Both the position numbers and the translations under genes were made by a program. The notes under the pieces were generated by a model that saw only the letters and a list, made by a program, of their open reading frames with translations, made no database searches and had not been told where the DNA came from. From Chlamydiales bacterium (GTDB lineage Bacteria > Chlamydiota > Chlamydiia > Chlamydiales > SM23-39): a stretch of 64,000 bases of DNA. This document shows, piece by piece, positions 52,371 to 62,938 of this stretch (the stretch's first letter is position 1; each line of letters opens with the position of its first letter). The DNA lies in contig JAUXXF010000010.1 in NCBI GenBank assembly GCA_030681135.1, forward strand, positions 150,811-214,810. The letters run 5' to 3'.

Positions 52371-52390
52371 TCGCTTAGAAACTAAGGATT

Positions 52391-52969
52391 TTACTCAAAA
52401 TAGGCTTGCAGCCCTTCAGAATTAGGAACCATTGCCTTAGCGCCCGGTGTCCAGTTAGCAGGACAGACTTCGCCATGCTTTTCATGGAAAATAAGAGCGT
52501 CTAGTACACGAAGCACTTCATCGACGGATCTACCGATTGGCAAATCGTTAACGAGCTCATGACGAACGATTCCTTGGCTGTCGATCAAAAAGAGTCCGCG
52601 GTAGGCAATCCCGGCATCTTCTTTCAATACCCCAAAATCTCTAGCAATCGATTTGGTGATATCGGAGACGATCGGGTAGCAAACTCCTTGGATGCCCCCT
52701 TTTTCTTTCGGCATATTTAGCCAGGCAGCGTGAGAAAACCAGCTGTCAATAGAGCATCCGATCAATTGGGCGTTCCGTTTTTCAAACTCTTGAAGTTTTT
52801 CTTGAAAAGCATGTAGTTCGGTAGGACATACGAACGTAAAATCGAGAGGGTAGAAGAACAAGATGACGTATTTGCCTAAAAAATCAGCTAGGGAAAACTG
52901 ATCGATGATTTCTTGTTTTCTGACGGCTTTTGCTGTAAAAGCTGGCGCTTTTTTTCCGACTAATGACAT
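52391..52969 (-). CDS. ahpC: Typical 2-Cys peroxiredoxin (AhpC/TSA family)
   Basis: The 192-aa enzyme reduces hydrogen and organic peroxides. FFYPLDFTFVCPTELHAF contains the peroxidatic cysteine (about 49) in the PxxxTxxC motif. HGEVCPANWTPGAK contains the resolving cysteine near residue 170, so it is a 2-Cys Prx1/AhpC type recycled by a thioredoxin-like donor. SIDSWFSHAAWLN and GLFLIDSQGIVRHELVNDLP match the family. It lies 17 bp downstream of the MBL-fold gene in the same direction, a likely two-gene detoxification unit. Confidence 0.95.
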   Translation of the reverse strand: MSLVGKKAPAFTAKAVRKQEIIDQFSLADFLGKYVILFFYPLDFTFVCPTELHAFQEKLQEFEKRNAQLIGCSIDSWFSHAAWLNMPKEKGGIQGVCYPIVSDITKSIARDFGVLKEDAGIAYRGLFLIDSQGIVRHELVNDLPIGRSVDEVLRVLDALIFHEKHGEVCPANWTPGAKAMVPNSEGLQAYFE

Positions 52970-52986
52970 AAATAGACTCCTTATTT

Positions 52987-53595
52987 TTATGGATGAAATT
53001 CTTGGCCAATTGTTGTCTCTTTCCCATGGCCTGGGATCACGCGGGTATGTGGAGGTAAGGCTGCTAATTTTTGCAAAGATAACTCCATCTGCTCAGGCGC
53101 GCCTGTAGGAAGATGTAAATTACCTATGCCGCCTCGAAAAAGAGTGTCTCCAGAAAGGAGCAGGTCCTCTTTTGGAAGATAGAAACATACCCCTCCTGGA
53201 CTATGCCCGGGAGTATGCAAAACTTCAAGTTGTAAATGGCCGACTTCCAAGATCTCTTGATCTTGAAGTAGATGGTCTGGCTCCACTCCTTGAATCGAAA
53301 AAAACAAAGGGATTCGGTCGGATCCTGGCTTTTCTAAATTCCCTCGATCTAAAGGATGGATATACACAGGAGCTCTGGTTTCGCTTTTTAGATCATGGAC
53401 GCCAGCAATGTGATCCCAGTGAGAATGAGTGAGTAAAATTTTGTCCAATATGAGGTCTTCTTCTTGAAGAGCTTTTAGCAGGGTCTCAGTAGAGCCCACT
53501 CCTGGATCAACAATCGCAGAGAGTCTTGTCTTTTTGCAGGCGAGCAAGATGGCATTTGTGCCTAAAGGGCCAAAACAAAAAGTACGCACAATCAT
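52987..53595 (-). CDS. MBL-fold metallo-hydrolase (glyoxalase II-like)
   Basis: A 202-aa metallo-beta-lactamase-fold hydrolase. LTHSHWDHIAGVHDL gives the HxHxDH metal motif, HTPGHSPGGVCFYLP the next histidine, LLLSGDTLFRGGIG the bridging aspartate, and VIPGHGKETTIGQE the last histidine. It resembles YcbL/glyoxalase II-type thioesterases acting on hydroxyacyl-glutathione-like substrates, but lacks the C-terminal glyoxalase II domain, so the substrate is open. It precedes the peroxiredoxin gene and follows tRNA-Arg on the same strand. Confidence 0.88.
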   Translation of the reverse strand: MIVRTFCFGPLGTNAILLACKKTRLSAIVDPGVGSTETLLKALQEEDLILDKILLTHSHWDHIAGVHDLKSETRAPVYIHPLDRGNLEKPGSDRIPLFFSIQGVEPDHLLQDQEILEVGHLQLEVLHTPGHSPGGVCFYLPKEDLLLSGDTLFRGGIGNLHLPTGAPEQMELSLQKLAALPPHTRVIPGHGKETTIGQEFHP

Positions 53596-53618
53596 TTTGG
53601 ATCCAAAAAAAGGAAATA

Positions 53619-53692
53619 TGCACCGGAGAGGACTTGAACCTCTGACCCCCTGGTTCGTAGCCAGGTACTCTATCCAACTGAGCTACCGGTAC
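53619..53692 (-). tRNA. tRNA-Arg (anticodon ACG)
   Basis: On the minus strand a full cloverleaf is visible. The acceptor GTACCGG pairs with CCGGTGC (one G-U), with A as discriminator. The D arm is AGCTCAGTTGGATAGAGT, the anticodon arm CCTGG-CTACGAA-CCAGG, and the T arm AGAGG-TTCAAGT-CCTCT. The anticodon ACG reads CGU and, after deamination to inosine, CGC/CGA. CCA is not encoded. Confidence 0.97.
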
Positions 53693-53843
53693 AAAAGATT
53701 TATTCTTAAGATAGCAGGCTCTATTGTGATTCAAAGAGCTGGTTAAAATCAAGGGTTATTTCACATTTGTGCGGGCACTTGCTGTGGATAGATTAGCCGT
53801 TCGGTGAGAAGAGAGCGAGGTATTTAGGCGAAAGAAATTTCAC

Positions 53844-54248
53844 TTAAGTAATTGAATGGGAACAAACTGTTAAGTAATCGTAGAGGTCTTTTTGGTTGGT
53901 GATCAGAACGCTTTTGTGCTTTTGGCGGATAGAGTCGGAGGCATTGATGATTTTTGTATCTCCTACTCCTGGAAGGCAAAGGGCGTGGACGGGGGCGATA
54001 CTTTCTTTGTTTTCCTGAAGATACTTAAATCCTTGAAAATAGTCTGCAAGGCTAAATCCCTCATCTTCGACGCGAAAATAGATGATCTTTCTTTTATAGA
54101 GCAAAGACTGCACAGCAAAAAACAGCCCCTCGCTTTCCACAGGGGGATTGCCTAATGTATCGACCAATTCCCCTAAACTACTGATGTGGTGTGGTTTTTG
54201 GAATTGTCCTTTTTCTGCTTCGCCGAATAGAGCAATAATATGTTTCAT
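53844..54248 (-). CDS. Hypothetical protein, 134 aa
   Basis: I do not recognise it. The chain begins MKHIIALFGEAEKGQF, like a small alpha/beta (Rossmann-type) protein, and contains LCLPGVGDTKIINASDSIR and a terminal SVLITNQKDLYDYL, which again suggest a strand-helix order. No signal peptide, membrane segment or clear catalytic motif is seen. It is isolated, divergent from the SDR gene at 54449 across a 200-bp spacer with a perfect hairpin. It is probably real, because composition and codon use match the neighbours. Confidence 0.55.
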   Translation of the reverse strand: MKHIIALFGEAEKGQFQKPHHISSLGELVDTLGNPPVESEGLFFAVQSLLYKRKIIYFRVEDEGFSLADYFQGFKYLQENKESIAPVHALCLPGVGDTKIINASDSIRQKHKSVLITNQKDLYDYLTVCSHSIT

Positions 54249-54340
54249 GAGACCCTCTAATCCGTTTCATAATCTTATGTAAAATTTAAATGCAATATTT
54301 TATAGGGGGGAGAAGAGGACTGGGGTGCTTATAAGTAAGA

Positions 54341-54382
54341 GAAACGATATAACGATAATTTTTTTTATCGTTATATCGTTTC
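54341..54382. promoter_or_regulatory. Perfect 18-bp inverted repeat plus ATCGTT repeats
   Basis: GAAACGATATAACGATAA, six Ts, TTATCGTTATATCGTTTC, followed by two further ATCGTT copies up to 54396. It sits in the divergent region between 54248 (-) and 54449 (+), so termination is not needed there. A regulator binding ATCGTT-type half sites is a possibility. Confidence 0.5.
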
Positions 54383-54448
54383 ATCGTTTTTATCGTTCCT
54401 CTCGACTCAAAAGACTTTGCACATTTCCTCGGAAAAAGGTGGCATAAT

Positions 54449-55495
54449 ATGGCTCAAGGGCAAAAAGAGGTTATTTTAATCACGGGATGTAGTGGCCGAA
54501 TAGGGTTCAAGGCGGCAGAACGTTTTTCGAGCACTTATCAGATCGTGGGATTTGATGTTCTTTTAGCAGCTCATCTTCCTGGTGTGGAACTTGTGGCAAT
54601 GGACATGGCGACTGATAAAGGCGTTCAGGAAGCGTTGGATTATGTCATGAAAAATTATGGCCGCCGCATTGCTTCAGTGATCCATCTTGCAGCTTATTAT
54701 AGTTTTGCTACTAAGTGGAGCTCTCAATACGATCGAATCACCGTGGAAGGGACGAGAAGGTTATTAAAAGGGCTTCAGAGTTTTGAAGTGGAGCAGTTCA
54801 TTTTTTCTAGCACGATGTTAGTCCATCGTCCTTGTCATCCTGGGGAGAAGGTTACAGAAGAGTCTCCACTAACCACTGCGTGGGGTTATCCCCTCTCTAA
54901 GGTCCAAACGGAAGATCTGATTCGAAAAGAGAGGGGAGCGATCCCCAGTGTGATTTTGCGGATTGCTGGCGTGTATGATGACGCCTGTCATTCGATTCCT
55001 CTCTCGAATCAGATGCAAAGGGTTTATGAAAATCAATTAGAAAGCCACCTGTTTGCAGGTGATGTAAGTCACGGCGCAAGCTTTATTCATATGGATGATG
55101 TGATAGAAGCTCTTTGGCTTTGCGTAGAGAAGCGTAAAGAGCTTCCACAAGAACTGACCCTGCTGATCGGAGAGCCTGATACATTAAGTTATGATGCCAT
55201 TCAGCGCCAGATGCAACGGTTACTTCATGGAAAAGAGTGGAAGACTTGGAGCGTTCCTAAGTCGATAGCTAAGATAGGAGCTTGGTTTCAGGAGCATTTG
55301 CCTTTTATGAAAAAATCATTCATTAAGCCTTGGATGATCGATTTTGCAGATGATCACTATTCTTTAGATGTTTCAAAAGCAAACAAGTATTTGGGGTGGA
55401 AGCCAAACCATCAATTAGAAAAGACCATCCCTCTTTGGGCACAAGAGCTAAAAAAAGACCCTGTGATGTGGTATGACGAAAATAAGCTTCGCTAA
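54449..55495 (+). CDS. NAD-dependent epimerase/dehydratase (extended SDR)
   Basis: A 348-aa extended short-chain dehydrogenase. ILITGCSGRIGFKAAERF holds the GxxGxxG dinucleotide motif. VIHLAAYYSF is the NAD-ring strand, FSSTMLVHRP the catalytic serine region, and WGYPLSKVQTEDLIRKE the YxxxK pair. VILRIAGVYDD and SFIHMDDVIEAL are typical of sugar epimerase/dehydratases and related reductases. The C-terminus (YLGWKPNHQLEKTIPLWAQEL) is the usual substrate domain end. The exact substrate cannot be read from sequence. It overlaps the RasGEF gene by four bases tail to tail. Confidence 0.88.
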   Translation: MAQGQKEVILITGCSGRIGFKAAERFSSTYQIVGFDVLLAAHLPGVELVAMDMATDKGVQEALDYVMKNYGRRIASVIHLAAYYSFATKWSSQYDRITVEGTRRLLKGLQSFEVEQFIFSSTMLVHRPCHPGEKVTEESPLTTAWGYPLSKVQTEDLIRKERGAIPSVILRIAGVYDDACHSIPLSNQMQRVYENQLESHLFAGDVSHGASFIHMDDVIEALWLCVEKRKELPQELTLLIGEPDTLSYDAIQRQMQRLLHGKEWKTWSVPKSIAKIGAWFQEHLPFMKKSFIKPWMIDFADDHYSLDVSKANKYLGWKPNHQLEKTIPLWAQELKKDPVMWYDENKLR

Positions 55496-57762
55496 AGTGT
55501 CTCACAGACCTCTCCCCAATACTCTTTTGAAGCTTGAGGGTGGATCTCTTGAGAGCGTTCCCACCATACCTCCAAGACTTCATCGTCGAAAATGCCAGAT
55601 TGCGAATCGAGGATTTTAACAAGAAAGAGATCGGGATCTAAGGAAACTTCAGAAGTCCAAAGTCTCAGAGCTTTTTGTTTCCGAATCACAAAATCATTAA
55701 ATAATTTACCAAATAGTTGAAGACGATCCACATTCACTTTTCCCTCGTTAGTAAATTCATGCTGATTTTCCCTTAAATGGATCAGTTCGTGAACGATCAG
55801 AGGTGATACTTCAAATGTTTCGATGCTTTGCGTTTGCAGGTTTTTCAACGTTTGAAAGTTGTTTTCTTGGCTGCACCATATGTTTGGACGGTTAAACTGT
55901 TCAAAGAAATCGGGTTCCAAAGAAAAGGCCCGAGATAATCTTGAGATGGAAGCTTGTTGAAAAACAGCATGGACACTCCAGGCAGCTTCAAAAGCGGAGT
56001 ATTTAAGAAGTTCTTTCTGTAGATTGCAGAGGGTCTTGATCATGGATAGCGCGCTAGATATTGAGTGCTCTAATGCAAGAAGCTCTTTCACAAAAAATTG
56101 TGTGACCTGATTAAAGCGCTTGGCCTGCATGATCATCGAGGCAGCGGGTTTTTTGGAATGAAGAATCAGATCAGTGACCTTCACTTTGTCTCTTGCTGAC
56201 AAAAGGTAAAAGACAACCGTGTCCCGCAGATCTTTTACAGCAGATTCCTTTTTCCATATAGGGTTTGTTTTTTTAGGCAATCCTAATTGTAGGAGTTTTG
56301 TCTCTTTAAATATGGGGTTAGGGTAGACCTTTGATAAAGAAAATTGCTTATAGCATAGTAAATGTTGAGCCTCTTTAAGGAGAAATTTTTGTTCAATCTC
56401 TTCTTGGAACGCTTGGTATTTTAGGCGAATGATGGAGTACTTTTGTCCTATTGTCTGAAATGTTTGTTGAGAGAGTAAATCTTGGTTGGCGGGGGTTTTT
56501 TCCCAGCAATGGATGAAGCAGAGGAGTCGATAAAGAATGGTACTATCGGAATGTTCCTGCAGGGCGATTTCCTGAAATCTGAGAAGAACAAAATGGTAGA
56601 ATTCGCCGCGAGGATCCCATTCTCTCGTCCCCGCGGCTAGGTTGAACATAGAATCTATATCAGCAAGAGGTTGTTGTAGCCACGCAATGAGGAGCTGAAG
56701 TCCTTGTAGGGGGATGAAAGGAGTGTTCAGCATGGTATTTACCAGCTGTCCAAAACGTTGAGAGCGAGGAGAAAGGTACCTATGAGAAGTGAGAGCAACG
56801 AGTCTTTTGCCAATTTCTTTGATATTCAGATCTATGAATAGATCAGCAGCATCAGGAGCTAAAAAAAGGCTTAAAGCCAGTTGGATCAACGATTCTTTTT
56901 GTAGTTGATTCAGCCGCAGGCGAAAGGGTGTATTAAGAAAAAAATCTTGCAGGCAAAAGAGAAAGAGTTTTTGAGGACGTTTATGTAAATGTTCATAGGA
57001 GAAAAACTCCTCTTTGTCTTTCTCATCATGAATGCATCGTTTAAGCAACATCAATCCTTCTTGAGCGATATCTAAGGAAGAGCGGTTGTTTTCTTTATGA
57101 AAAATGATTGCATCTTCAGCTTTAAAGATGAATCCCAGCAATTCTTCAGGATATTTTTTGCTAAGGTGAAGAATTTGGTTGATGGCCTCTTGTGTTGGCT
57201 CTTCTGCAAGGAGCTGTCGTGCAAAGGGTTGCTCAATAATTTGCAGGGCTAATTTCAGTAAGTTTGTAGGGGGAATGGGAAAGAGAGGGCTATCTTTTCC
57301 TGCAAGATATTGAATGGCTTGAAGGCATGGCTTCAAGAGGTGTGCATGATGCAAACCAGTGATTACAGTATAATTGTTAGGGTCAATAGGCGCATATTGG
57401 TTGTAGCAGATGAAGGCCAAAATTTGAAGCAAGACGGGAGAGAAACGATCCAAGCTAGTTTGTTTCCCTTCGAGATGGGCTTGGAAATGACGAGTCATTG
57501 TTTGTATGGTCTCAGGAGACGTTCTTGGGGAAAAAGAGTGAAGGTTTTTTATGCTTTCAAGGCGTCTTATTGGCCCTGGGTCTATGTATTGTACAGAGCG
57601 CATTTTGCTTAAAGTGGATGTGTTTTTTCGAGGAGAGGAGAGCTTTTTTAAATCTGAGTCGCTCGCTTGTTTGGACAGTTCAGGGAGCGATTGTTCGTGT
57701 GGCATATAAGAAAGCCCGGGTAATCGAGAAATAGAGCTCATGGAATACATCCTCTTTGGCAT
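55492..57762 (-). CDS. RasGEF (Cdc25-homology) domain protein, effector candidate
   Basis: A 756-aa protein. The last third (about 500-700) reads like a RasGEF catalytic domain: KPAASMIMQAKRFNQVTQFF, VKELLALEHSISSALSMIKT, LLKYSAFEAAWSVHAVFQQA then SISRLSRAFSLEP, and NFQTLKNLQTQSIETFEVSP followed by VNVDRLQLFGKLFNDF. This follows the eukaryotic order (ERFNRVSxWVxxEIL, NFNSVFAILSGL, SVSRLKKTW, FxNYREAL, LINFEKRRKLAEII). RasGEFs load Ras-type GTPases with GTP, so the protein may act on host small GTPases after secretion. The first 450 residues are helical and unassigned. The region 57763-57989 upstream shows no clear gene. Confidence 0.7.
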   Translation of the reverse strand: MPKRMYSMSSISRLPGLSYMPHEQSLPELSKQASDSDLKKLSSPRKNTSTLSKMRSVQYIDPGPIRRLESIKNLHSFSPRTSPETIQTMTRHFQAHLEGKQTSLDRFSPVLLQILAFICYNQYAPIDPNNYTVITGLHHAHLLKPCLQAIQYLAGKDSPLFPIPPTNLLKLALQIIEQPFARQLLAEEPTQEAINQILHLSKKYPEELLGFIFKAEDAIIFHKENNRSSLDIAQEGLMLLKRCIHDEKDKEEFFSYEHLHKRPQKLFLFCLQDFFLNTPFRLRLNQLQKESLIQLALSLFLAPDAADLFIDLNIKEIGKRLVALTSHRYLSPRSQRFGQLVNTMLNTPFIPLQGLQLLIAWLQQPLADIDSMFNLAAGTREWDPRGEFYHFVLLRFQEIALQEHSDSTILYRLLCFIHCWEKTPANQDLLSQQTFQTIGQKYSIIRLKYQAFQEEIEQKFLLKEAQHLLCYKQFSLSKVYPNPIFKETKLLQLGLPKKTNPIWKKESAVKDLRDTVVFYLLSARDKVKVTDLILHSKKPAASMIMQAKRFNQVTQFFVKELLALEHSISSALSMIKTLCNLQKELLKYSAFEAAWSVHAVFQQASISRLSRAFSLEPDFFEQFNRPNIWCSQENNFQTLKNLQTQSIETFEVSPLIVHELIHLRENQHEFTNEGKVNVDRLQLFGKLFNDFVIRKQKALRLWTSEVSLDPDLFLVKILDSQSGIFDDEVLEVWWERSQEIHPQASKEYWGEVCETL

Positions 57763-57820
57763 TCCAATATCTCTTTAGAAAAAATTTAAATCAAGAAAGA
57801 GTTAAAGAATTGTTAAGTAT

Positions 57821-57973
57821 ATGTGTTTTTCGGATGAGCTGTGGTTTTGCTCTGCCCCTTTCACTAAAAAGAATATATTGCTTCCGTTTGAAAGACCCCC
57901 AAAAGGACTATGCCCTGAAAAACATAAAATTTTAACGACTTATTTTGATGAACAGCTTTTAAGTGTGTTATGA
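57821..57973 (+). CDS. Possible small protein, 50 aa
   Basis: An ATG at 57821 opens 50 codons (MCFSDELWFCSAPFTKK to YFDEQLLSVL) in the spacer between the RasGEF and eno genes. There is no good ribosome site, and I know no homologue. Listed because the spacer is otherwise empty; it may be chance. Confidence 0.2.
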   Translation: MCFSDELWFCSAPFTKKNILLPFERPPKGLCPEKHKILTTYFDEQLLSVL

Positions 57974-57989
57974 ATTCAAGAAAGGTATG

Positions 57990-59437
<1,448 letters not shown>

Positions 59438-59439
<2 letters not shown>

Positions 59440-60517
59440 ATAATTTATCTCGTGTCCAATTGTCGATGTCTCCCAGAGCCTCTGCGAGTAAACTTCGATA
59501 TGATTCGTAGCGGATAGGAGAAATTTTTTCTTCACCAAGAGCAGCAATGACTCCACATTGCGGCTCTTGGAGGTGTGTGCAATCAGGGAATTTGCAAGGA
59601 TGGTCAGGGTCTTGAAGATCTTTAAAGTGCTCTAGCACATCCTCTTTTTCTAGTCCCCAGATGCCAAAGCTGCGTATGCCGGGCGTGTCGACGCAGTGGC
59701 CGCCGCCTGGCAAGGAGAGGAGCTCTGCCGTGGATGTAGTATGAGAGCCCTTTGCAGTTTTTTGAGCCAAGTCTCCAGTTTTTAGCGAAAGGCCAAAGCA
59801 GGCATTAATGAGAGAGGATTTTCCGACTCCGGAATGGCCAGAAAAGACGGAAGATTTATTTTTCATTAAAGAGCGGAGCGCTTCGATGCCGACCCCTGTC
59901 TTTGTGCTGACAGAGAGAATAGGGATTCCTAAAGGCTCATAGGCTGCAAGGAAGGCATGGAAAAAGGCCACTTCGTCCGCGGAAGCATCGGTGAGCAGAT
60001 CAATTTTATTGATGAGCAAAATGGGGTGCATATTTCCTTTTTTTGCAGCGATGATATAGCGGTCGATAAGCGCTGGCTTTAAAGGAGGATTGATGACTGA
60101 TGTGGTAATCAGTACTTGATCGATATTGACAGCGATGAGCTGTTCTTTTCGACCAGAAATGTCTTGTCTGGATAAATAAGAAGACCTTTCTTCTACCTGA
60201 GAGATGGTCTCTCCGTCCAGGCGAACAAAATCTCCGACAGCAATCAAGTTTTTCGCCTGCATTTTTTCTTTTTTTAAAAGTCCCTTCAAAGAACAGGCTT
60301 GTCGTTTGCCATCTAATTCTTCAACAGTCGCGTTTTCTCCTGTGATAGCAATCACGCGGGCTTTGGGTAAAGAAGAAGAGGGAGGGGAGATCTCTTTTTT
60401 TAGATCGGTCTTTTTAAATTTCGAGCGATCCCTTTCTTGCGCGAACCTTCGATCTTTGCGGGATTGTTTACGATCTTTGGCATGAAAAGCTTCTTCATCA
60501 TCAAATCGATCTGTCAT
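59438..60517 (-). CDS. rsgA: Ribosome small-subunit biogenesis GTPase RsgA
   Basis: A 359-aa circularly permuted GTPase that checks late 30S maturation. An N-terminal basic region (about 1-50) precedes the OB fold. G4 (LLINKIDLL) comes before G1 (FSGHSGVGKSSLINACF), then G2 GSHTTST and G3 DTPGIRSFG. The C-terminal zinc domain is CKFPDCTH ... CGV. The start overlaps the stop of the upstream trmH-type gene by four bases (ATGA), so translation is coupled. The stop TAG is formed with the first AG of A3. Confidence 0.95.
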
Positions 60518-61239
60518 AGGTTGTTCCTTAGTGCAAACAGTAAGATGGCTCCGGAGATCGCAACATTTAGCGATTCAACCTGAGGCTGCATTGGGATAGT
60601 GATGTGTTCAGCAGGCCAAGGACGTGGCCCGTGTGATTCGTTGCTTAAGATCAAAGCTGCTGGCTTTTGCATAAAAGTAGTCTCTGTGATGGGACGCCCT
60701 TCGATATCGGCGATGTACAGATGAGCCCTTTTCGTTTTTGCCCAAGCGCAAATCTCATCAAAGCTCTTCCATGCGAAAGGAAGAGAGAAATTAGCGCCTC
60801 TGGCCGCTCGGATCGCTTTGTCATTAAAAGGATCGACGGTGTTAGGAGTTAGCCAAATGCCATCCCATCCTAAGGCGAGAGCTGAGCGAAAAAGAGTTCC
60901 TATATTACCAGGATCGCTGATTTGGTCGAGAATAAGAATTTTTTGCTTCTCTTCAAGAGCAGCCTCTTTTGGCATTTTTATGGACGCTGCAAACCCATCT
61001 GGCTCTGAGAGGCCTGTGACTTTTTTCAAAATTTCCGGAGAGACAATATATTTTTCTTTTGCAGCGATTTCAGGGGCCTCTTTTAGGGTCATGAGAACAT
61101 CAAGAGGTTCCTTGCAAGAAAGCTCCCGAACAAGTTTTTCTCCTGCTAAAATAACCTCTTGATGCTGAAGCCTGGCCGCTTTGTCTTTTCTGAGTTCAAC
61201 AAAGTGCTTTACAATTGGGTGTTGTAAGCTGGTAATCAT
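60514..61239 (-). CDS. TrmH/SpoU-family RNA 2'-O-methyltransferase
   Basis: A 241-aa SPOUT methyltransferase (start MITSLQHPIVKHFVELRKDK). The N-terminal substrate-binding segment is followed by the trefoil-knot domain: LILDQISDPGNIGTLFRSAL (motif 1), LILSNESHGPRPW (motif 2) and IPMQPQVESLNVAISGAILL (motif 3). Members methylate ribose in 23S rRNA or tRNA; the precise target is not readable. The alternative ATG at 61251 would add four residues. It is divergent from rsbU with only about 20 bp between starts, so each promoter must lie within the other gene's 5' end. Confidence 0.88.
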   Translation of the reverse strand: MITSLQHPIVKHFVELRKDKAARLQHQEVILAGEKLVRELSCKEPLDVLMTLKEAPEIAAKEKYIVSPEILKKVTGLSEPDGFAASIKMPKEAALEEKQKILILDQISDPGNIGTLFRSALALGWDGIWLTPNTVDPFNDKAIRAARGANFSLPFAWKSFDEICAWAKTKRAHLYIADIEGRPITETTFMQKPAALILSNESHGPRPWPAEHITIPMQPQVESLNVAISGAILLFALRNNL

Positions 61240-61261
61240 TTTTGATAGCATACAGACTAGT

Positions 61262-62854
61262 ATGTCTGAACGATGGATTCTAAAAAAGCCTGAACGCAGA
61301 GGATCTTTAGCTAAAAGGATCTTGTGGGGGGCTGCTCTTTTCGTGATCTTTCCTCTTTTTATCCATACAATTTTTTTATATTTCCGTGATTATCAAGGAG
61401 ATGTAAAGACGGTCGCCCATTTTTTGGAGATAGTCGGACGCGATAAACAAGAGCTTTTAGAAGAAATCATTGAGAAAAAAAAACAGCTTTTGGGCGAGCT
61501 TTCTCTTTCACATTTGCATCCTCAGGTTGAAAAAATTCCACAAGATCCCTCCGGAAGCCCCTTTTTTACGAAGGTCGATGCAGAGAAACATCTTTTATGG
61601 GTGGGGAAAAATGAGAGCTCTACGGAAGCGATAGGCAGTGTGATTCATTTAGATGATTGGATGCAAAAGTGGAGCTATTTACAGAAATATGAGTACCCCC
61701 TCTTTGTCTCTATTGAAGATCTACAAGGGACTCTTGTAGCGGGAGAGTCGCTCGGGCCGAATGAAAAAGAATTGGTTTCTGAGCGTCCCATTTTAGATAC
61801 TGGGCTTGTGCTGCGTCTTTCTGTTCCCCTGCGGGCCATTGAGCAATATGAACTTCGCTATTACGCTTTTAGCGCCTTTACGCTGCTGGTCCTTATTGGG
61901 CTTTTAGGGGGCGGTGGAGTGATTCTCTTTGCGCGCAGGGTGGCCAAACCGTTTGATGCTCTATGCCGCACGATGGAGCGGGTGTCTGAAGGAGCCATCC
62001 ATGTGCGCTATCAACCAGATAAGATGGGCTTTGAGATTAATGCCTTGGGAGAGCAGTTTAATCAGACTCTCGACGAGCTATTAACAAGGACTCAAGAGGC
62101 TGAGCGAGAGAGAATCCATCGAGAACAGCTCGCTCAAGAGTTAAAAATTGGAAGACATATTCAACAAAGCCTTTTACCGTCTCATCTGCCTGTCTTTTCG
62201 GGAATCGACATTGCTCCTGGCTATTTGCCGGCTCAAGAGGTAAGTGGCGATTTTTATGATTTTTTCCCCATTGATGAAGACCGATTTTTATTTGTTGTGG
62301 CCGACTGCGCAGGAAAGGGGATTTCCGCATGTCTTTATGGCCTTGGATTTCGAAGCTCTCTTCGTGCCTTTGCAAGTGCAGAGGCTGGTCTCTCCCAGAT
62401 TGTTCAAAAGGCCAATGAGCTGTTTATGCTCGATGCGGGCAGTTCCGGTTTTTTTATTACCGCCTGGCTAGGCCTTTATAACGCCAAGACTTCTACGTTG
62501 GAGTATTGCTCTCAGGGACACCCTCCTGCTTTGTTAAAGCGGGGCTCTGCAGTGCAAGAGCTGTCGACCCATTCGATTGCTTTTGGAGTAGAGCCCTTTA
62601 CACAGCCCCTTGTTCAGGAGATGACTCTTCTTCCTGATGATCTGTTGCTTCTTTATACGGATGGAATTTTAGAGGCGCACCATATCACTTCTCAATTTTT
62701 TGGAATGAAACGATTACAAGATTTTTTAAGAATTTCTTCATTTTCTTCTTCTTCATTATTTGTGAATTCTTTGCTGTCTGCCATAGAGGAATTTTCTCAA
62801 GGAACAGCTCAATATGATGACATAACTCTTTTAATGATTAGATTTTTTCGTTGA
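61262..62854 (+). CDS. rsbU: RsbU/SpoIIE-type membrane phosphatase
   Basis: A 530-aa sensor phosphatase. A transmembrane segment lies at about 20-41, a 160-residue sensor region follows, a second transmembrane segment lies near 200-223, then a HAMP linker (RRVAKPFDALCRTMERVSEG). The C-terminal PP2C domain has LKIGRHIQQSLLPSHLP, QEVSGDFYDFFPID, FVVADCAGKGISACLYGL, LEYCSQGHPPALL and LLLYTDGILEAHH, with metal-binding aspartates present. In Chlamydiae RsbU dephosphorylates anti-anti-sigma factors and so tunes sigma-66 activity in development. An in-frame upstream extension (from 61181) overlaps trmH and is not used. Confidence 0.93.
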   Translation: MSERWILKKPERRGSLAKRILWGAALFVIFPLFIHTIFLYFRDYQGDVKTVAHFLEIVGRDKQELLEEIIEKKKQLLGELSLSHLHPQVEKIPQDPSGSPFFTKVDAEKHLLWVGKNESSTEAIGSVIHLDDWMQKWSYLQKYEYPLFVSIEDLQGTLVAGESLGPNEKELVSERPILDTGLVLRLSVPLRAIEQYELRYYAFSAFTLLVLIGLLGGGGVILFARRVAKPFDALCRTMERVSEGAIHVRYQPDKMGFEINALGEQFNQTLDELLTRTQEAERERIHREQLAQELKIGRHIQQSLLPSHLPVFSGIDIAPGYLPAQEVSGDFYDFFPIDEDRFLFVVADCAGKGISACLYGLGFRSSLRAFASAEAGLSQIVQKANELFMLDAGSSGFFITAWLGLYNAKTSTLEYCSQGHPPALLKRGSAVQELSTHSIAFGVEPFTQPLVQEMTLLPDDLLLLYTDGILEAHHITSQFFGMKRLQDFLRISSFSSSSLFVNSLLSAIEEFSQGTAQYDDITLLMIRFFR

Positions 62855-62938
62855 ATAAAATACTGATTTATTGCAATGGGAAGGAAAGGCTTTAAATAGA
62901 TTTATTAAAGCCTGGTTTAAACCAAATGGAGAAAAGTT

